Origin: Sphingobacterium sp. LZ7M1
GTDB lineage: Bacteria; Bacteroidota; Bacteroidia; Sphingobacteriales; Sphingobacteriaceae
Length of the DNA stretch: 64,000 nucleotides
Assembly: GCF_024296865.1 (NCBI RefSeq)
Contig: NZ_CP101134.1
Location: 2,108,001-2,172,000 of the forward strand
Reading direction: 5' to 3'
Shown here: positions 8,365-15,967 of the stretch, in pieces
How positions within the stretch are numbered: the first letter of the stretch is position 1
Layout of the letters: each line of letters starts with the position of its first letter
Translations under genes and position numbers: made by a program
Notes under the pieces: generated by a model
What the model saw: the letters and a program-made list of their open reading frames with translations, nothing else
What the model was told of the DNA's origin: nothing
Databases searched by the model: none

Positions 8365-8760
8365 TTATTGGAATTTACCGAACCCAAAAACTGCACCAGC
8401 TGGATCCTGAATGATTACATAATTATAGGTGCCATCGGCTTTCTTGTTTTCATGCACAAGCTTTCCGCCACGGGCAATAGCCTTTTCCAGTGTAGCTGCC
8501 ACATCATCCACGCAGACATACATGATCCACTGTGGTGGGATGCTCGCATTGATTCCCCGTTGGTTGCAAATGCCTCCAGCTGGATTCTTCTCGTCATAGA
8601 GCATCGCGTAATCGTTGTAAGATTCCTCGCCATCTTTCATGGCCACTGGATATTCCTGCCAACCTATGACATCTTTATAGAATTCCTTCAAGGAATCAGC
8701 TTGATTGGTCGTCAGATCTGCCCATACGATCTGACCTGCATTATATTTCTTTTCTGTCAT
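8365..8760 (-). CDS. VOC family protein
   Basis: The 131-residue product is one VOC domain: GQIVWADLTTNQADSLKEFYKDVIGW at the start, a central GGICNQRGINASIPPQWIMYVCVDDV segment, and a final IIQDPAGAVFGFGKFQ strand. This subgroup (an opening W-DLTT followed by FYKDVIGW) resembles the two-domain glyoxalase/hydroxylase-like proteins in actinobacteria, but only one domain is present. Function unknown. It sits between two SRPBCC genes with gaps of 1 and 12 bp. Confidence 0.85.
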   Translation of the reverse strand: MTEKKYNAGQIVWADLTTNQADSLKEFYKDVIGWQEYPVAMKDGEESYNDYAMLYDEKNPAGGICNQRGINASIPPQWIMYVCVDDVAATLEKAIARGGKLVHENKKADGTYNYVIIQDPAGAVFGFGKFQ

Positions 8761-8772
8761 GTTCTTCGTTTT

Positions 8773-9189
8773 TTATTTGCTTTCCACGTGTTTCTTGAAA
8801 TTATCCAAGATCGCTTGCCAGCCATCCCTTTGCATATCCTCAGGATTTGAAGCTTCCATGTCAAAGTCAATGCTGACCGCTGTCTTTCCATTCTCGTCTT
8901 TAAACTTGATGTCCGTTTCTCGGTTGTCCCCCAATACATAAGATATGCTGTTCATGGCGGTAACTTCCGTATAGGTGCCTTCAAAATCAAATTCAAAACT
9001 GCCATCCTTGGCTGCCATTTTGTTTTTGAACTTACCACCAACGCGTAAGTCATTTTCAGAAGAGGGGCAATGCCAATCCTCCGATGCATGGTTCCATTGT
9101 TTAATATCTTCTGGATTATTGTAAGCATCCCAAACTGTTTGAATAGGAGCATTGATTAAGGTCTCAATGTGAATTCTTTTCTTTTCCAT
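8773..9189 (-). CDS. SRPBCC protein, AHSA1 type
   Basis: The 138-residue product carries the AHSA1-like pattern IHIETLINAPIQTVWDAYNNPEDIKQWNHASEDWHCP, then DLRVGGKFKNKMAAKDGSFEFDFEGTY and a C-terminal GWQAILDNFKKHVE helix. Cytoplasmic; ligand unknown. A candidate operator (9241-9256) lies 52 bp upstream next to a plausible promoter (TTG, about 19 bp, TAAATTCG on the minus strand), so this gene may start a sub-transcript of the cluster. Confidence 0.86.
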   Translation of the reverse strand: MEKKRIHIETLINAPIQTVWDAYNNPEDIKQWNHASEDWHCPSSENDLRVGGKFKNKMAAKDGSFEFDFEGTYTEVTAMNSISYVLGDNRETDIKFKDENGKTAVSIDFDMEASNPEDMQRDGWQAILDNFKKHVESK

Positions 9190-9240
9190 TATAGTTTTTT
9201 CTTGTGATAGTCGAATTTAAAGGATTAATATTTACATCAA

Positions 9241-9256
9241 CTTGCCCTATGGCAAG
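9241..9256. promoter_or_regulatory. Candidate operator palindrome CTTGCC-CTAT-GGCAAG
   Basis: A perfect 6-4-6 inverted repeat between the alpha/beta hydrolase stop and the AHSA1-type gene. A near-identical sequence occurs at 6932-6947. No T-run follows on the minus strand. Confidence 0.45.
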
Positions 9257-9263
9257 AAATTAT

Positions 9264-10115
9264 TTATTGCTCCCCAATCTTCACTAGGTTATTGATCGAA
9301 TTGATGATCAGGTTCCAATCCTCCTCATGCAATTCATGGCCAGTACCCTCAAGCACAACCAAATTTTGGCCTTTTATTTTTTGCATCAGAGATATGGCGT
9401 TTTGAAAATGACAGATAATATCCTCTGTACCATGGATTACCAAGACCGGAACATTGATTTTATCCAACTGATTATGGTATTCCATACCACCGGCAATACT
9501 GGCATGATTGAACTGGCTCCTGAAATTATTTGCCCTGCGATAGGATTCCCGTAAATAATTCTCTGCTCGCAAAACGTTCAAAGGTTTTTTGCCACTCATC
9601 AAATGGGATCCTTCCAGCAAATAATGGATGACCTTGTCTTCATTTTCCCAGTCAATTTCAGCTGCTTTTGCATGGAAATCTAAAATCCTAGGGTCCATTT
9701 CCGGGACGGGAATGTCCGAATCTCCCCATGGCATCGTACTGAATAGGCATAAAGATTTTACCCGTTCAGGATGCTTGATTGCTACAATCTGCGCAATCAT
9801 TCCGCCCAAAGATATACCGACTAAATGCGCTGCCGGAATTTCATAGGCATCTATAATAGCGACCAAATCCTCAGCAAAATCTACAATGTCATAGCTTGCT
9901 TCACCTTCAGGCACAGAAGTGGATTGACCGGTATCCCTAAAATCATATCGAATCACAAACACCCCCTTGTCCGCCAGCTTTTGGCAAAACTCGCTGTCCC
10001 AAAACAACATGGAAACTGTTGCGCCTGCAATCAGTACCACGGCAGGATTTCTTTTATTTCCAAAGGATTGAGTAAATAAACTGATGTTTTGATGCTGTAC
10101 AATCTTATCCATCAT
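9264..10115 (-). CDS. Alpha/beta hydrolase
   Basis: The 283-residue product has the full alpha/beta-hydrolase triad: nucleophile Ser102 in GISLGG (100-105), Asp232 in HGTEDIICHF, and His260 in GTGHELHEEDW. The oxyanion region is VVLIAGATVSMLFWD (27-40). Size and motifs resemble esterases and lactonases acting on small esters, including aklanonic-acid-methyl-esterase-like proteins. No signal peptide, so cytoplasmic. It is the first gene of the minus-strand cluster; the 241-bp gap upstream should hold the main promoter, divergent from the gene at 10357. Confidence 0.88.
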   Translation of the reverse strand: MMDKIVQHQNISLFTQSFGNKRNPAVVLIAGATVSMLFWDSEFCQKLADKGVFVIRYDFRDTGQSTSVPEGEASYDIVDFAEDLVAIIDAYEIPAAHLVGISLGGMIAQIVAIKHPERVKSLCLFSTMPWGDSDIPVPEMDPRILDFHAKAAEIDWENEDKVIHYLLEGSHLMSGKKPLNVLRAENYLRESYRRANNFRSQFNHASIAGGMEYHNQLDKINVPVLVIHGTEDIICHFQNAISLMQKIKGQNLVVLEGTGHELHEEDWNLIINSINNLVKIGEQ

Positions 10116-10356
10116 ATGTTATGTAAACTGGTTTTTTGTATAAATTAGTCCGTCGTTAATGATAAAACAATGTAATCATCTTTTCTGTTTTATTCTGTCC
10201 ATTAGGATGGATTTATAAATAATATCTTTTTCAAGATAAATTAAACATTAAATTAGATTCATAATTGAGGGCGTTAACAAAACTAGAGCTACTTTAATAA
10301 TCCATTTTCAGCCTAGCATAACACTCAATTAGGTTTACACTATCAAATAAAACAAC

Positions 10357-10809
10357 ATGAACGAAAATCTAAGTGCGAGAGCATCGATACAGATCTTGAA
10401 ACCTATCGAAGAGGTTTTTGAGGCTATAGTAGATCCTGAAAAAATGAGCAATTATTTTATTGAAAGATCGAGTGGAAGATTAGAGGAAGGAGTGACGGTA
10501 GAATGGAAGTTTCCTGAGTTTGAAGATATCTTTCCGGTAACCGGAAAATTTATCCGGGCATACGATTACATATCATTTGATTGGAGTGGAGGCGAAGAAG
10601 GGATGATGGTAGAGATCTTTTTGGAACCTTTCCATGATAATTTTACGGTAGTCCGAATCAAGGAAAGCTATATGCCGGTCAATGAAGAAGGTATAAAGCA
10701 AGCCATTGGACAAACTGAAGGTTGGGCTAATTTTCTTTCATCCCTGAAAGCTAGCCTTGAATATGGGATTAACCTGAGAAAAGGGGCTTTTGATTTTATG
10801 AAACCTTAA
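10357..10809 (+). CDS. SRPBCC family protein
   Basis: The 150-residue product is an AHSA1/START-like domain: ARASIQILKPIEEVFEAIVDPEKMSNYFIERSSGRLEEG, then VEWKFPEFEDIFPVTGKF and a C-terminal GWANFLSSLKASLEYGINL helix. Function unknown, cytoplasmic. It is followed after 11 bp by the DUF1801-YdeI fusion and probably shares its transcript, which ends at the terminator at 11756. Confidence 0.85.
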   Translation: MNENLSARASIQILKPIEEVFEAIVDPEKMSNYFIERSSGRLEEGVTVEWKFPEFEDIFPVTGKFIRAYDYISFDWSGGEEGMMVEIFLEPFHDNFTVVRIKESYMPVNEEGIKQAIGQTEGWANFLSSLKASLEYGINLRKGAFDFMKP

Positions 10810-10820
10810 GCTGATTACCT

Positions 10821-11756
10821 ATGTCAACATTTACCAATATCGATGAATACATTGCAGGCTTTGATGGGGAAGCCCAAAAAACATTGAAAGATGTTCGCGC
10901 AATCATCAAAAAAGCGGCTCCAAAAGAAGCCAAGGAAACTATCAATTACAGGATGCCAACTTTTAGGTATAATGGAAACTTGATCCATTTTGCCATGTTC
11001 AAAAATCACCTTGGACTGTATCCCGGAACAGAAGTTATCGAACATTTTGCAGATGCCCTTAAGCCATATAAAACCTCAAAAGGAGCCATTCAAATTCCAT
11101 TGGACCAAGCGCTGCCTGAAAAATTAATTACAGATATCGTGCAATTCAATGCCGAGCGATTAAAAGAAAAGGAATATCCTAGTTGGGAAACCAAAAATGA
11201 ACGCTGGAACGATTGTCAGGAACTGATGAACCAAATCGTCTTAAAGAATAAAACGCCACTCAAGCGAGAAATTAAATGGGGGTCCGATGTCTATACTTTC
11301 GAAGGTAAGAACGTCATTGGATGGGGTGGATTCAAGGATTTCTTTTCTTTGTGGTTCTACAATGGAGTTTTCATTGAGGATAAAGAAAAAGTTTTGGTTA
11401 CAGCTTCGGAAGGAAAAACCAAATCTTTAAGGCAATGGAGGTTTACCGATATCAAGGATATGGATGAAAAGAAAATCCTAGCTTATATCGAAGAATCCGT
11501 TCAGACCATCAAGGATGGAAAGGAAATCAAACCAGACCGTTCTGCCCCAAAACAAGTGGATGGCCTGTTGAAAGAAGAGCTTGCGAAAGACAGGATATTC
11601 AATGAAGCATTTGAAAAGCTTACTCCCGGAAAGAAAAAAGAATATATCGAATACATTGACGAAGCCAAACAAGAGAAAACCAAACTCAGTCGGGTGGAAA
11701 AAATAAAACCTTTGATCCTCGAAGGAAAAGGTTTACACGATAAATACAAGAAATAA
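10821..11756 (+). CDS. DUF1801 (iron-chaperone-like) to YdeI/OmdA-like fusion
   Basis: The product is 311 residues with two units that usually occur as separate genes. Residues 1-115 are a YdhG-type DUF1801 domain (IDEYIAGFDGEAQKTLKDVR, ETINYRMPTFRYNGNLIHFA, KGAIQIPLDQALP). Residues about 125-311 look like a YdeI-type protein: a second DUF1801 domain (LKREIKWGSDVYTFEGKNVIGWGGFKDFFSLWFYNG) and a C-terminal OmdA-like helical tail (FEKLTPGKKKEYIEYI, KLSRVEKIKPLILEGKGLHDK). The OmdA-type tail with its SRVEKI segment is characteristic. Function is unproven in either family. An intrinsic terminator overlaps the stop codon. Confidence 0.82.
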   Translation: MSTFTNIDEYIAGFDGEAQKTLKDVRAIIKKAAPKEAKETINYRMPTFRYNGNLIHFAMFKNHLGLYPGTEVIEHFADALKPYKTSKGAIQIPLDQALPEKLITDIVQFNAERLKEKEYPSWETKNERWNDCQELMNQIVLKNKTPLKREIKWGSDVYTFEGKNVIGWGGFKDFFSLWFYNGVFIEDKEKVLVTASEGKTKSLRQWRFTDIKDMDEKKILAYIEESVQTIKDGKEIKPDRSAPKQVDGLLKEELAKDRIFNEAFEKLTPGKKKEYIEYIDEAKQEKTKLSRVEKIKPLILEGKGLHDKYKK

Positions 11757-11782
11757 GTCTATCTTAATGATAGGCTTTTTTT
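11756..11782 (+). terminator. Intrinsic terminator
   Basis: AGTCTATC pairs with GATAGGCT (8 bp, one G-U) across a TTAAT loop and is followed by seven T residues. Confidence 0.8.
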
Positions 11783-11857
11783 GTTTTAATACAACAAATA
11801 CAAATTTTATCTGTTCAGTTAATAGAGGGTTTTCATAAATCTTTAAATAATCAATGA

Positions 11858-12973
11858 ATGAATAGAAGAGATTTTATCAACCAAGGTTTAGTTTTAGGTG
11901 GCAGCCTTTCCTTAGGCTGGAAATCCTATGCCGGAAATAGACCGATAAGCAAAGAAAATTTAATGGAAAAAAACAATCAATCAGGAAGGTTTCGTCCCAA
12001 AACTCTTAGTGGTTTTGGAGGAGTAGCGTTAGGAAATGGATTTAACCATAACACAGACCTGGCTTGTCATGAAGCCATGGATGCGGCTTGGAATGCTGGA
12101 GTCAGGTATTTTGACACTTCGCCATGGTATGGCCTAGGCATCAGTGAAAGAAGGATGGGCCTGTATCTGAAAGAAAAAAACAAGGAGGAATACAGCATAT
12201 CCAGCAAGATTGGAAGGATATTGGTGCCACACGATAATTACAAACAAGAAGGTTTGATGTGGAAGGGGCAAATGAATGCCTCCTATAAATATGATTATTC
12301 GGCTGAAGGGGCAAGGAAATCGGTTGAAGATAGTTTACAGCGATTAGGCATTGGGTCGATGGACATAGTATTTGTCCATGATCTGTCTCCAGACAATGGC
12401 GATATGGGGAAAGATTGGCTCTCATATTTTGAAACGGCAAAGAATGGAGCATTTAAGGAACTGACCAAAATGCGTGAGGAGGGAATCATCAAGGCTTGGG
12501 GATTAGGGGTCAATACGATTGAACCTATCTTAAAGACGATAGAGGTAGCAGATCCGGATATTTTCCTCTCTGCCTGCCAATATTCCCTGATCCATTATGA
12601 GGACGACCTGACCCAGGTCTTTCCTAAAATTGCCGAAAAAGGTTTATCCATTGTGGTAGGCGCTCCACTATGCGCGGGTTTCCTAGCCGGCAAGCCTCGG
12701 TACCTCTATGGATCCAAGATCCCTGAATTTGCAGCCGAAAAGCTAAAACAGCTTCAACAGGTTGCCGATAACCATCAGGTTGATCTCAGGACAGCAGCTC
12801 TGCAATTTTCAGCAGCACCGGAGGTTGTGTCTTCTGTTATTCCTGGAGCTAGTTCAGCAGAACAGGCCAAGCAAAATGCAGCTTCCTTTGAAGTGAAAAT
12901 ACCAAGTGGATTCTGGGATGAGCTGAAACATGAAAAGATTATTTCTGAACAAGCTCCAGTACCAAATGCTTAA
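11858..12973 (+). CDS. Exported aldo/keto reductase (Tat-type signal)
   Basis: The 371-residue product starts NRRDFINQGLVLGGSLSLGW, a twin-arginine-like signal. The (beta/alpha)8 reductase follows from about residue 46. The catalytic tetrad is visible: Asp86 and Tyr91 in YFDTSPWYG, Lys117 in SSKIGR, His174 in VFVHDLSPDN. Its GLGISERRMGLYL segment fits the D-threo-aldose/L-fucose dehydrogenase branch (pyridoxal 4-dehydrogenase-like). A Tat signal is unusual for this family and suggests folding with NADP before export. The next gene starts 8 bp downstream and encodes another NAD(P) oxidoreductase. Confidence 0.87.
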   Translation: MNRRDFINQGLVLGGSLSLGWKSYAGNRPISKENLMEKNNQSGRFRPKTLSGFGGVALGNGFNHNTDLACHEAMDAAWNAGVRYFDTSPWYGLGISERRMGLYLKEKNKEEYSISSKIGRILVPHDNYKQEGLMWKGQMNASYKYDYSAEGARKSVEDSLQRLGIGSMDIVFVHDLSPDNGDMGKDWLSYFETAKNGAFKELTKMREEGIIKAWGLGVNTIEPILKTIEVADPDIFLSACQYSLIHYEDDLTQVFPKIAEKGLSIVVGAPLCAGFLAGKPRYLYGSKIPEFAAEKLKQLQQVADNHQVDLRTAALQFSAAPEVVSSVIPGASSAEQAKQNAASFEVKIPSGFWDELKHEKIISEQAPVPNA

Positions 12974-12981
12974 ATTGCAGC

Positions 12982-13848
12982 ATGGATATAAAAGATAAAA
13001 TCGGCTTCATCGGTTTGGGAAATATGGGGAAGCCAATGGCAAAGAATCTAGAAAAAGCTGGATTGGACCTCTATGTATACAACAGGACTGCAGAGAAAAT
13101 GCAAGATTTTGCTGAAAAAAGCACTCCTTGCAATGATATCGGAAGCCTCGTAAAGAACTGCGATATCATTTTTACTATGCTGACCAATGATGATGCCGTA
13201 CATGCCGTCTACGAGACGATATTGACCATGGACATCAAAGGGAAGTTGTTTGTGGATATGAGTACCATTTCCCAAGATGCTTCCAAGACCATCTCTGAAA
13301 TCACGAAATCGAAAGGTGCCAGTTTCATCGATGCGCCAGTTGCTGGTAGTACCCAGCCAGCCAAAGAGGGAACCTTGATTTTTATGGTCGGTGCCGAGGA
13401 AGGGGACAAACAGCGCGTTATGCCTTATCTGGAATTGATGGGCAAGGAGGTGAAATATATGGGTAAAAATGGAAAGGGTGTTTCGGCAAAACTCTGTATC
13501 AATTATTACCTGTCCATATTATATCAAGGAATGGCTGAAACTGTTCTGTTTGCAGAAAAACTGGGAATATCCAGAGAAGATATGATGAGCATTATCAATG
13601 AAAGTGCCAGCGGTAGTGGAGCCTCTAAAGTTAAGACCGCTTCCATCATCAAGAATGAATTCCCCGCAGCCTTTTCGGTTGACCTTATGCTGAAAGATGT
13701 AAAATTGGCGGTAGATGCCGGTGCTGATTACCCATTGACCCAGGATATCCTAAAGACCTATCAGGGAGCCAAGGATGCTGGGTTTGCTACGATGGATGTC
13801 ATGAGCATTATCCCATTCATCAAAGAGCATGGAAATTTAGAATCGTAA
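12982..13848 (+). CDS. 3-Hydroxyisobutyrate dehydrogenase family oxidoreductase
   Basis: The 288-residue product has the beta-hydroxyacid dehydrogenase signature: GFIGLGNMGKPMA (8-20, Rossmann dinucleotide loop), DAPVAGSTQPAKEGTL (118-132, substrate loop) and GKGVSAKLCINYY with catalytic Lys170. It should reduce or oxidise a short beta-hydroxyacid or semialdehyde (tartronate, glyoxylate, 3-hydroxyisobutyrate or related) with NAD(P). Cytoplasmic. It lies between the Tat-type aldo/keto reductase and a secreted dienelactone-hydrolase-like protein with gaps of 8 and 16 bp, so an operon for sugar-acid or lactone metabolism is plausible but unproven. Confidence 0.88.
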   Translation: MDIKDKIGFIGLGNMGKPMAKNLEKAGLDLYVYNRTAEKMQDFAEKSTPCNDIGSLVKNCDIIFTMLTNDDAVHAVYETILTMDIKGKLFVDMSTISQDASKTISEITKSKGASFIDAPVAGSTQPAKEGTLIFMVGAEEGDKQRVMPYLELMGKEVKYMGKNGKGVSAKLCINYYLSILYQGMAETVLFAEKLGISREDMMSIINESASGSGASKVKTASIIKNEFPAAFSVDLMLKDVKLAVDAGADYPLTQDILKTYQGAKDAGFATMDVMSIIPFIKEHGNLES

Positions 13849-13864
13849 ATCAAAACTATAAATT

Positions 13865-14605
13865 ATGAAAAATCAATCTTTTATAATTTTATTAAGTCTG
13901 CTGTTGAGCAATGCGGTATTTGGCCAAGAGCTTAAAGAAGTGGACTATAAAGAAGGTAATCAGGCCTTAAAAGGGATGGTCAGCAGTAATGCGGGCCAAA
14001 AACTTCCAGGAGTTCTCATTCTCCCGGCATGGAAGGGAATCGATCAGGAGGCAAAAGATGCCGCTATAGCACTTGAAAAAGAGGGTTATATCGCTTTTAT
14101 TGCTGATATCTATGGAGTCGGCAATACACCAGCGGATAATGCCGCATCTTCAAAATTGTCCTCGCAGTATAAGAATGATTACCAAGCTTATCAAAAAAGG
14201 ATCCAAGCAGGCATAGACGAACTAAAGAAAGCTGGGGCAACCAAGGTCGCTGTTATAGGTTATTGTTTTGGTGGTACCGGAGCATTAGAAACAGCTAGGG
14301 GAGGTTTACCAGTAGAAGCAGTGGTCTGCATCCATGGTGGACTAGCAAAAGCTGCCGACCGACCAAATGGAGAAATCAAAGCCAAAGTATTAGTCGAGCA
14401 CCCTGCAGATGATGCTGGCGTAAAACCGGAACATTATGAGGGCTTGGTCAAGGAATTAAATGATGGGAAAGCAGATTGGCAGATCATTACCTATGCCAAT
14501 TCCAAACATACTTTTACAAATCCAGAATCTCCTGATTATAATCCAACGATGGCTAAACGCGCATGGAATCATACGCTCATGTTTTTGAAAGAGGCCTTGA
14601 AATAA
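13865..14605 (+). CDS. Secreted dienelactone hydrolase family protein
   Basis: The 246-residue product has a signal peptide (1-20) and the dienelactone-hydrolase fold. The nucleophile is Cys134 in VIGYCFGGTG. Asp182 or Asp183 in EHPADDAGV and His215 in ANSKHTFTNP complete the triad. Cys as nucleophile, the HTF motif and length fit the DLH family, which opens lactones or hydrolyses small esters. A periplasmic location is expected. It ends the three-gene run and is followed by a strong terminator. Confidence 0.88.
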   Translation: MKNQSFIILLSLLLSNAVFGQELKEVDYKEGNQALKGMVSSNAGQKLPGVLILPAWKGIDQEAKDAAIALEKEGYIAFIADIYGVGNTPADNAASSKLSSQYKNDYQAYQKRIQAGIDELKKAGATKVAVIGYCFGGTGALETARGGLPVEAVVCIHGGLAKAADRPNGEIKAKVLVEHPADDAGVKPEHYEGLVKELNDGKADWQIITYANSKHTFTNPESPDYNPTMAKRAWNHTLMFLKEALK

Positions 14606-14640
14606 AGGATTCTATTTATTAAAATTATTTATTGTTCTAG

Positions 14641-14665
14641 GCCCCAAGGAATTGGGGCTTTATTT
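14641..14665 (+). terminator. Intrinsic terminator
   Basis: GCCCCAA pairs perfectly with TTGGGGC across a GGAA loop, followed by TTTATTT. It closes the aldo/keto reductase to DLH run. Confidence 0.85.
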
Positions 14666-14669
14666 CGAT

Positions 14670-14907
14670 GGGGTGGAATCTTTGTAGAAAGTGAATGTTT
14701 GAAATGGCCAACCCACAGCGCGGGTGTAATATTTTTCAATAGATCTTTCTAAATGGAATTAAATCAAAAAAAATGGTTTCCTCATCTTACGATTTCGGAA
14801 TGACCCCAAATTCCCAAAAAAAATAAAAAATAGATTCTTCGTTTCACTCTGAATCCCCCTTTAGCGCATTTTGATCCTGAACGATTAGTGAAGAACCTGT
14901 ACGGTTC
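14670..14907. repeat. Dispersed REP-like repeat, copy A
   Basis: This stretch aligns with 45944-46212. Shared blocks include GGTGGAATCTTTGTAGAA, CCAACCCACAGCG, CATCTTACGATTTCG, AGATTCTTCGTTTCACTCTG and GAAGAA-CTGTACGGTTC (with substitutions). No coding frame is conserved between copies. The rest of the non-coding gap (14908-15967) holds a further inverted fragment of the family (15024-15056), a phased TCGAAT array (15257-15300) and A+T-rich leader DNA. Confidence 0.7.
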
Positions 14908-15023
14908 TCCTCCCTCAGGTCCCGTCATGTTGCAGCAAAGGTGCAGAACTGTTCGCCAACCCAAACTATCTAAGTTTGACGCACTGTACGCCAATCCAAA
15001 TTCTTTTATATTAGGTTTGCATA

Positions 15024-15056
15024 GCTCCGAGATACTTCGGATGAACCTCAGTATGA
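15024..15056. repeat. Inverted fragment of the REP-like repeat
   Basis: Its reverse complement reads CATACTGAGGTTCATCCGAAG then TATCTCGGAGC. This matches the CACCCTGAGGGCACCCCGAAGGGTCTCGGAAC block at 46026-46059, in the opposite orientation to copy A. Confidence 0.6.
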
Positions 15057-15256
15057 AAAAAAATAATCAAATGATATTGTCTGGGGAGGGGAGTATGTAG
15101 TCAAGTATTGACCTTGTTTTGGTCTTGTTTTCAAAATTCGCAATATGCATCAATCTATATCCACATTCCATTCGAAGCCTTCTTAACTTGATGGAAAGTC
15201 AAGTCCGAAAGAATGCTGAAAAAATCATGATTAATCACCATATTTTTTCAAGGTAA

Positions 15257-15300
15257 ATTTCGGCTGTTTCTCGAATATGTCTCGAATGAGTGTCGAATAA
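15257..15300. repeat. Phased TCGAAT array, copy 1
   Basis: TCTCGAAT-ATG, TCTCGAAT-GAG and TGTCGAAT-AA follow each other with an 11-bp period. A longer array of the same kind is at 53368-53452. Confidence 0.55.
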
Positions 15301-15967
15301 AACCTGTATAAATCACTGGGTATTCTGATCAAAAACAAGAGCGTTTTTGAGTTAGTTTCTACAGGTTAATATAGGAGGGATCTGTTAATATCGAGGTACT
15401 CTTTTATATTTTTTCTTATAGATCCATAGATGGAAAAGGGAAGTGATAAATAAAGCAAAAAACAAGGTCCATTCGCTGGTCATAATTTGGGTTTTTATGG
15501 AGTATACGGCAGTCCAAAGAAAACTACTGAAAAAGATTAATAATGTTAGGATGGTTTTCATGTTAATAATTAATTCTTGAAAATATTTCTTTCAAGATAA
15601 TGTTAATATTATTGAAGGTCAACATTTTAGTTATAAATATATATTAATTTTTTGTTTACTTATAAATATTTCGTATAGAAATAAATTGAGCTGTTGTTAT
15701 AAATTTTTGAAAATTTAGCCTGTTAATTAGATGATCTTTAGTTTTTGTTACAATATGTTGTGAAATTAGTATAGATACTCCGATGTTTTTTAATTTATTG
15801 AAAAGCAATAGGTTGATAAATTTTTGTTGAACATTTAATTTCTTTAAAAAGAAAATTTACCGGATATAATTAGCGTTTTATTTAGCGAATGGTTTGCACA
15901 TCTTATCCTTTTGTCTATCTTAGGATAACTAAACATAAATCTATAATAACTTAAACGCCTTAATTCT

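Noticed and set aside
14888..15100. 70-codon open frames on both strands around 14.8-15.1 kb
   Set aside because: They run through the dispersed repeat and are not conserved in its other copy.
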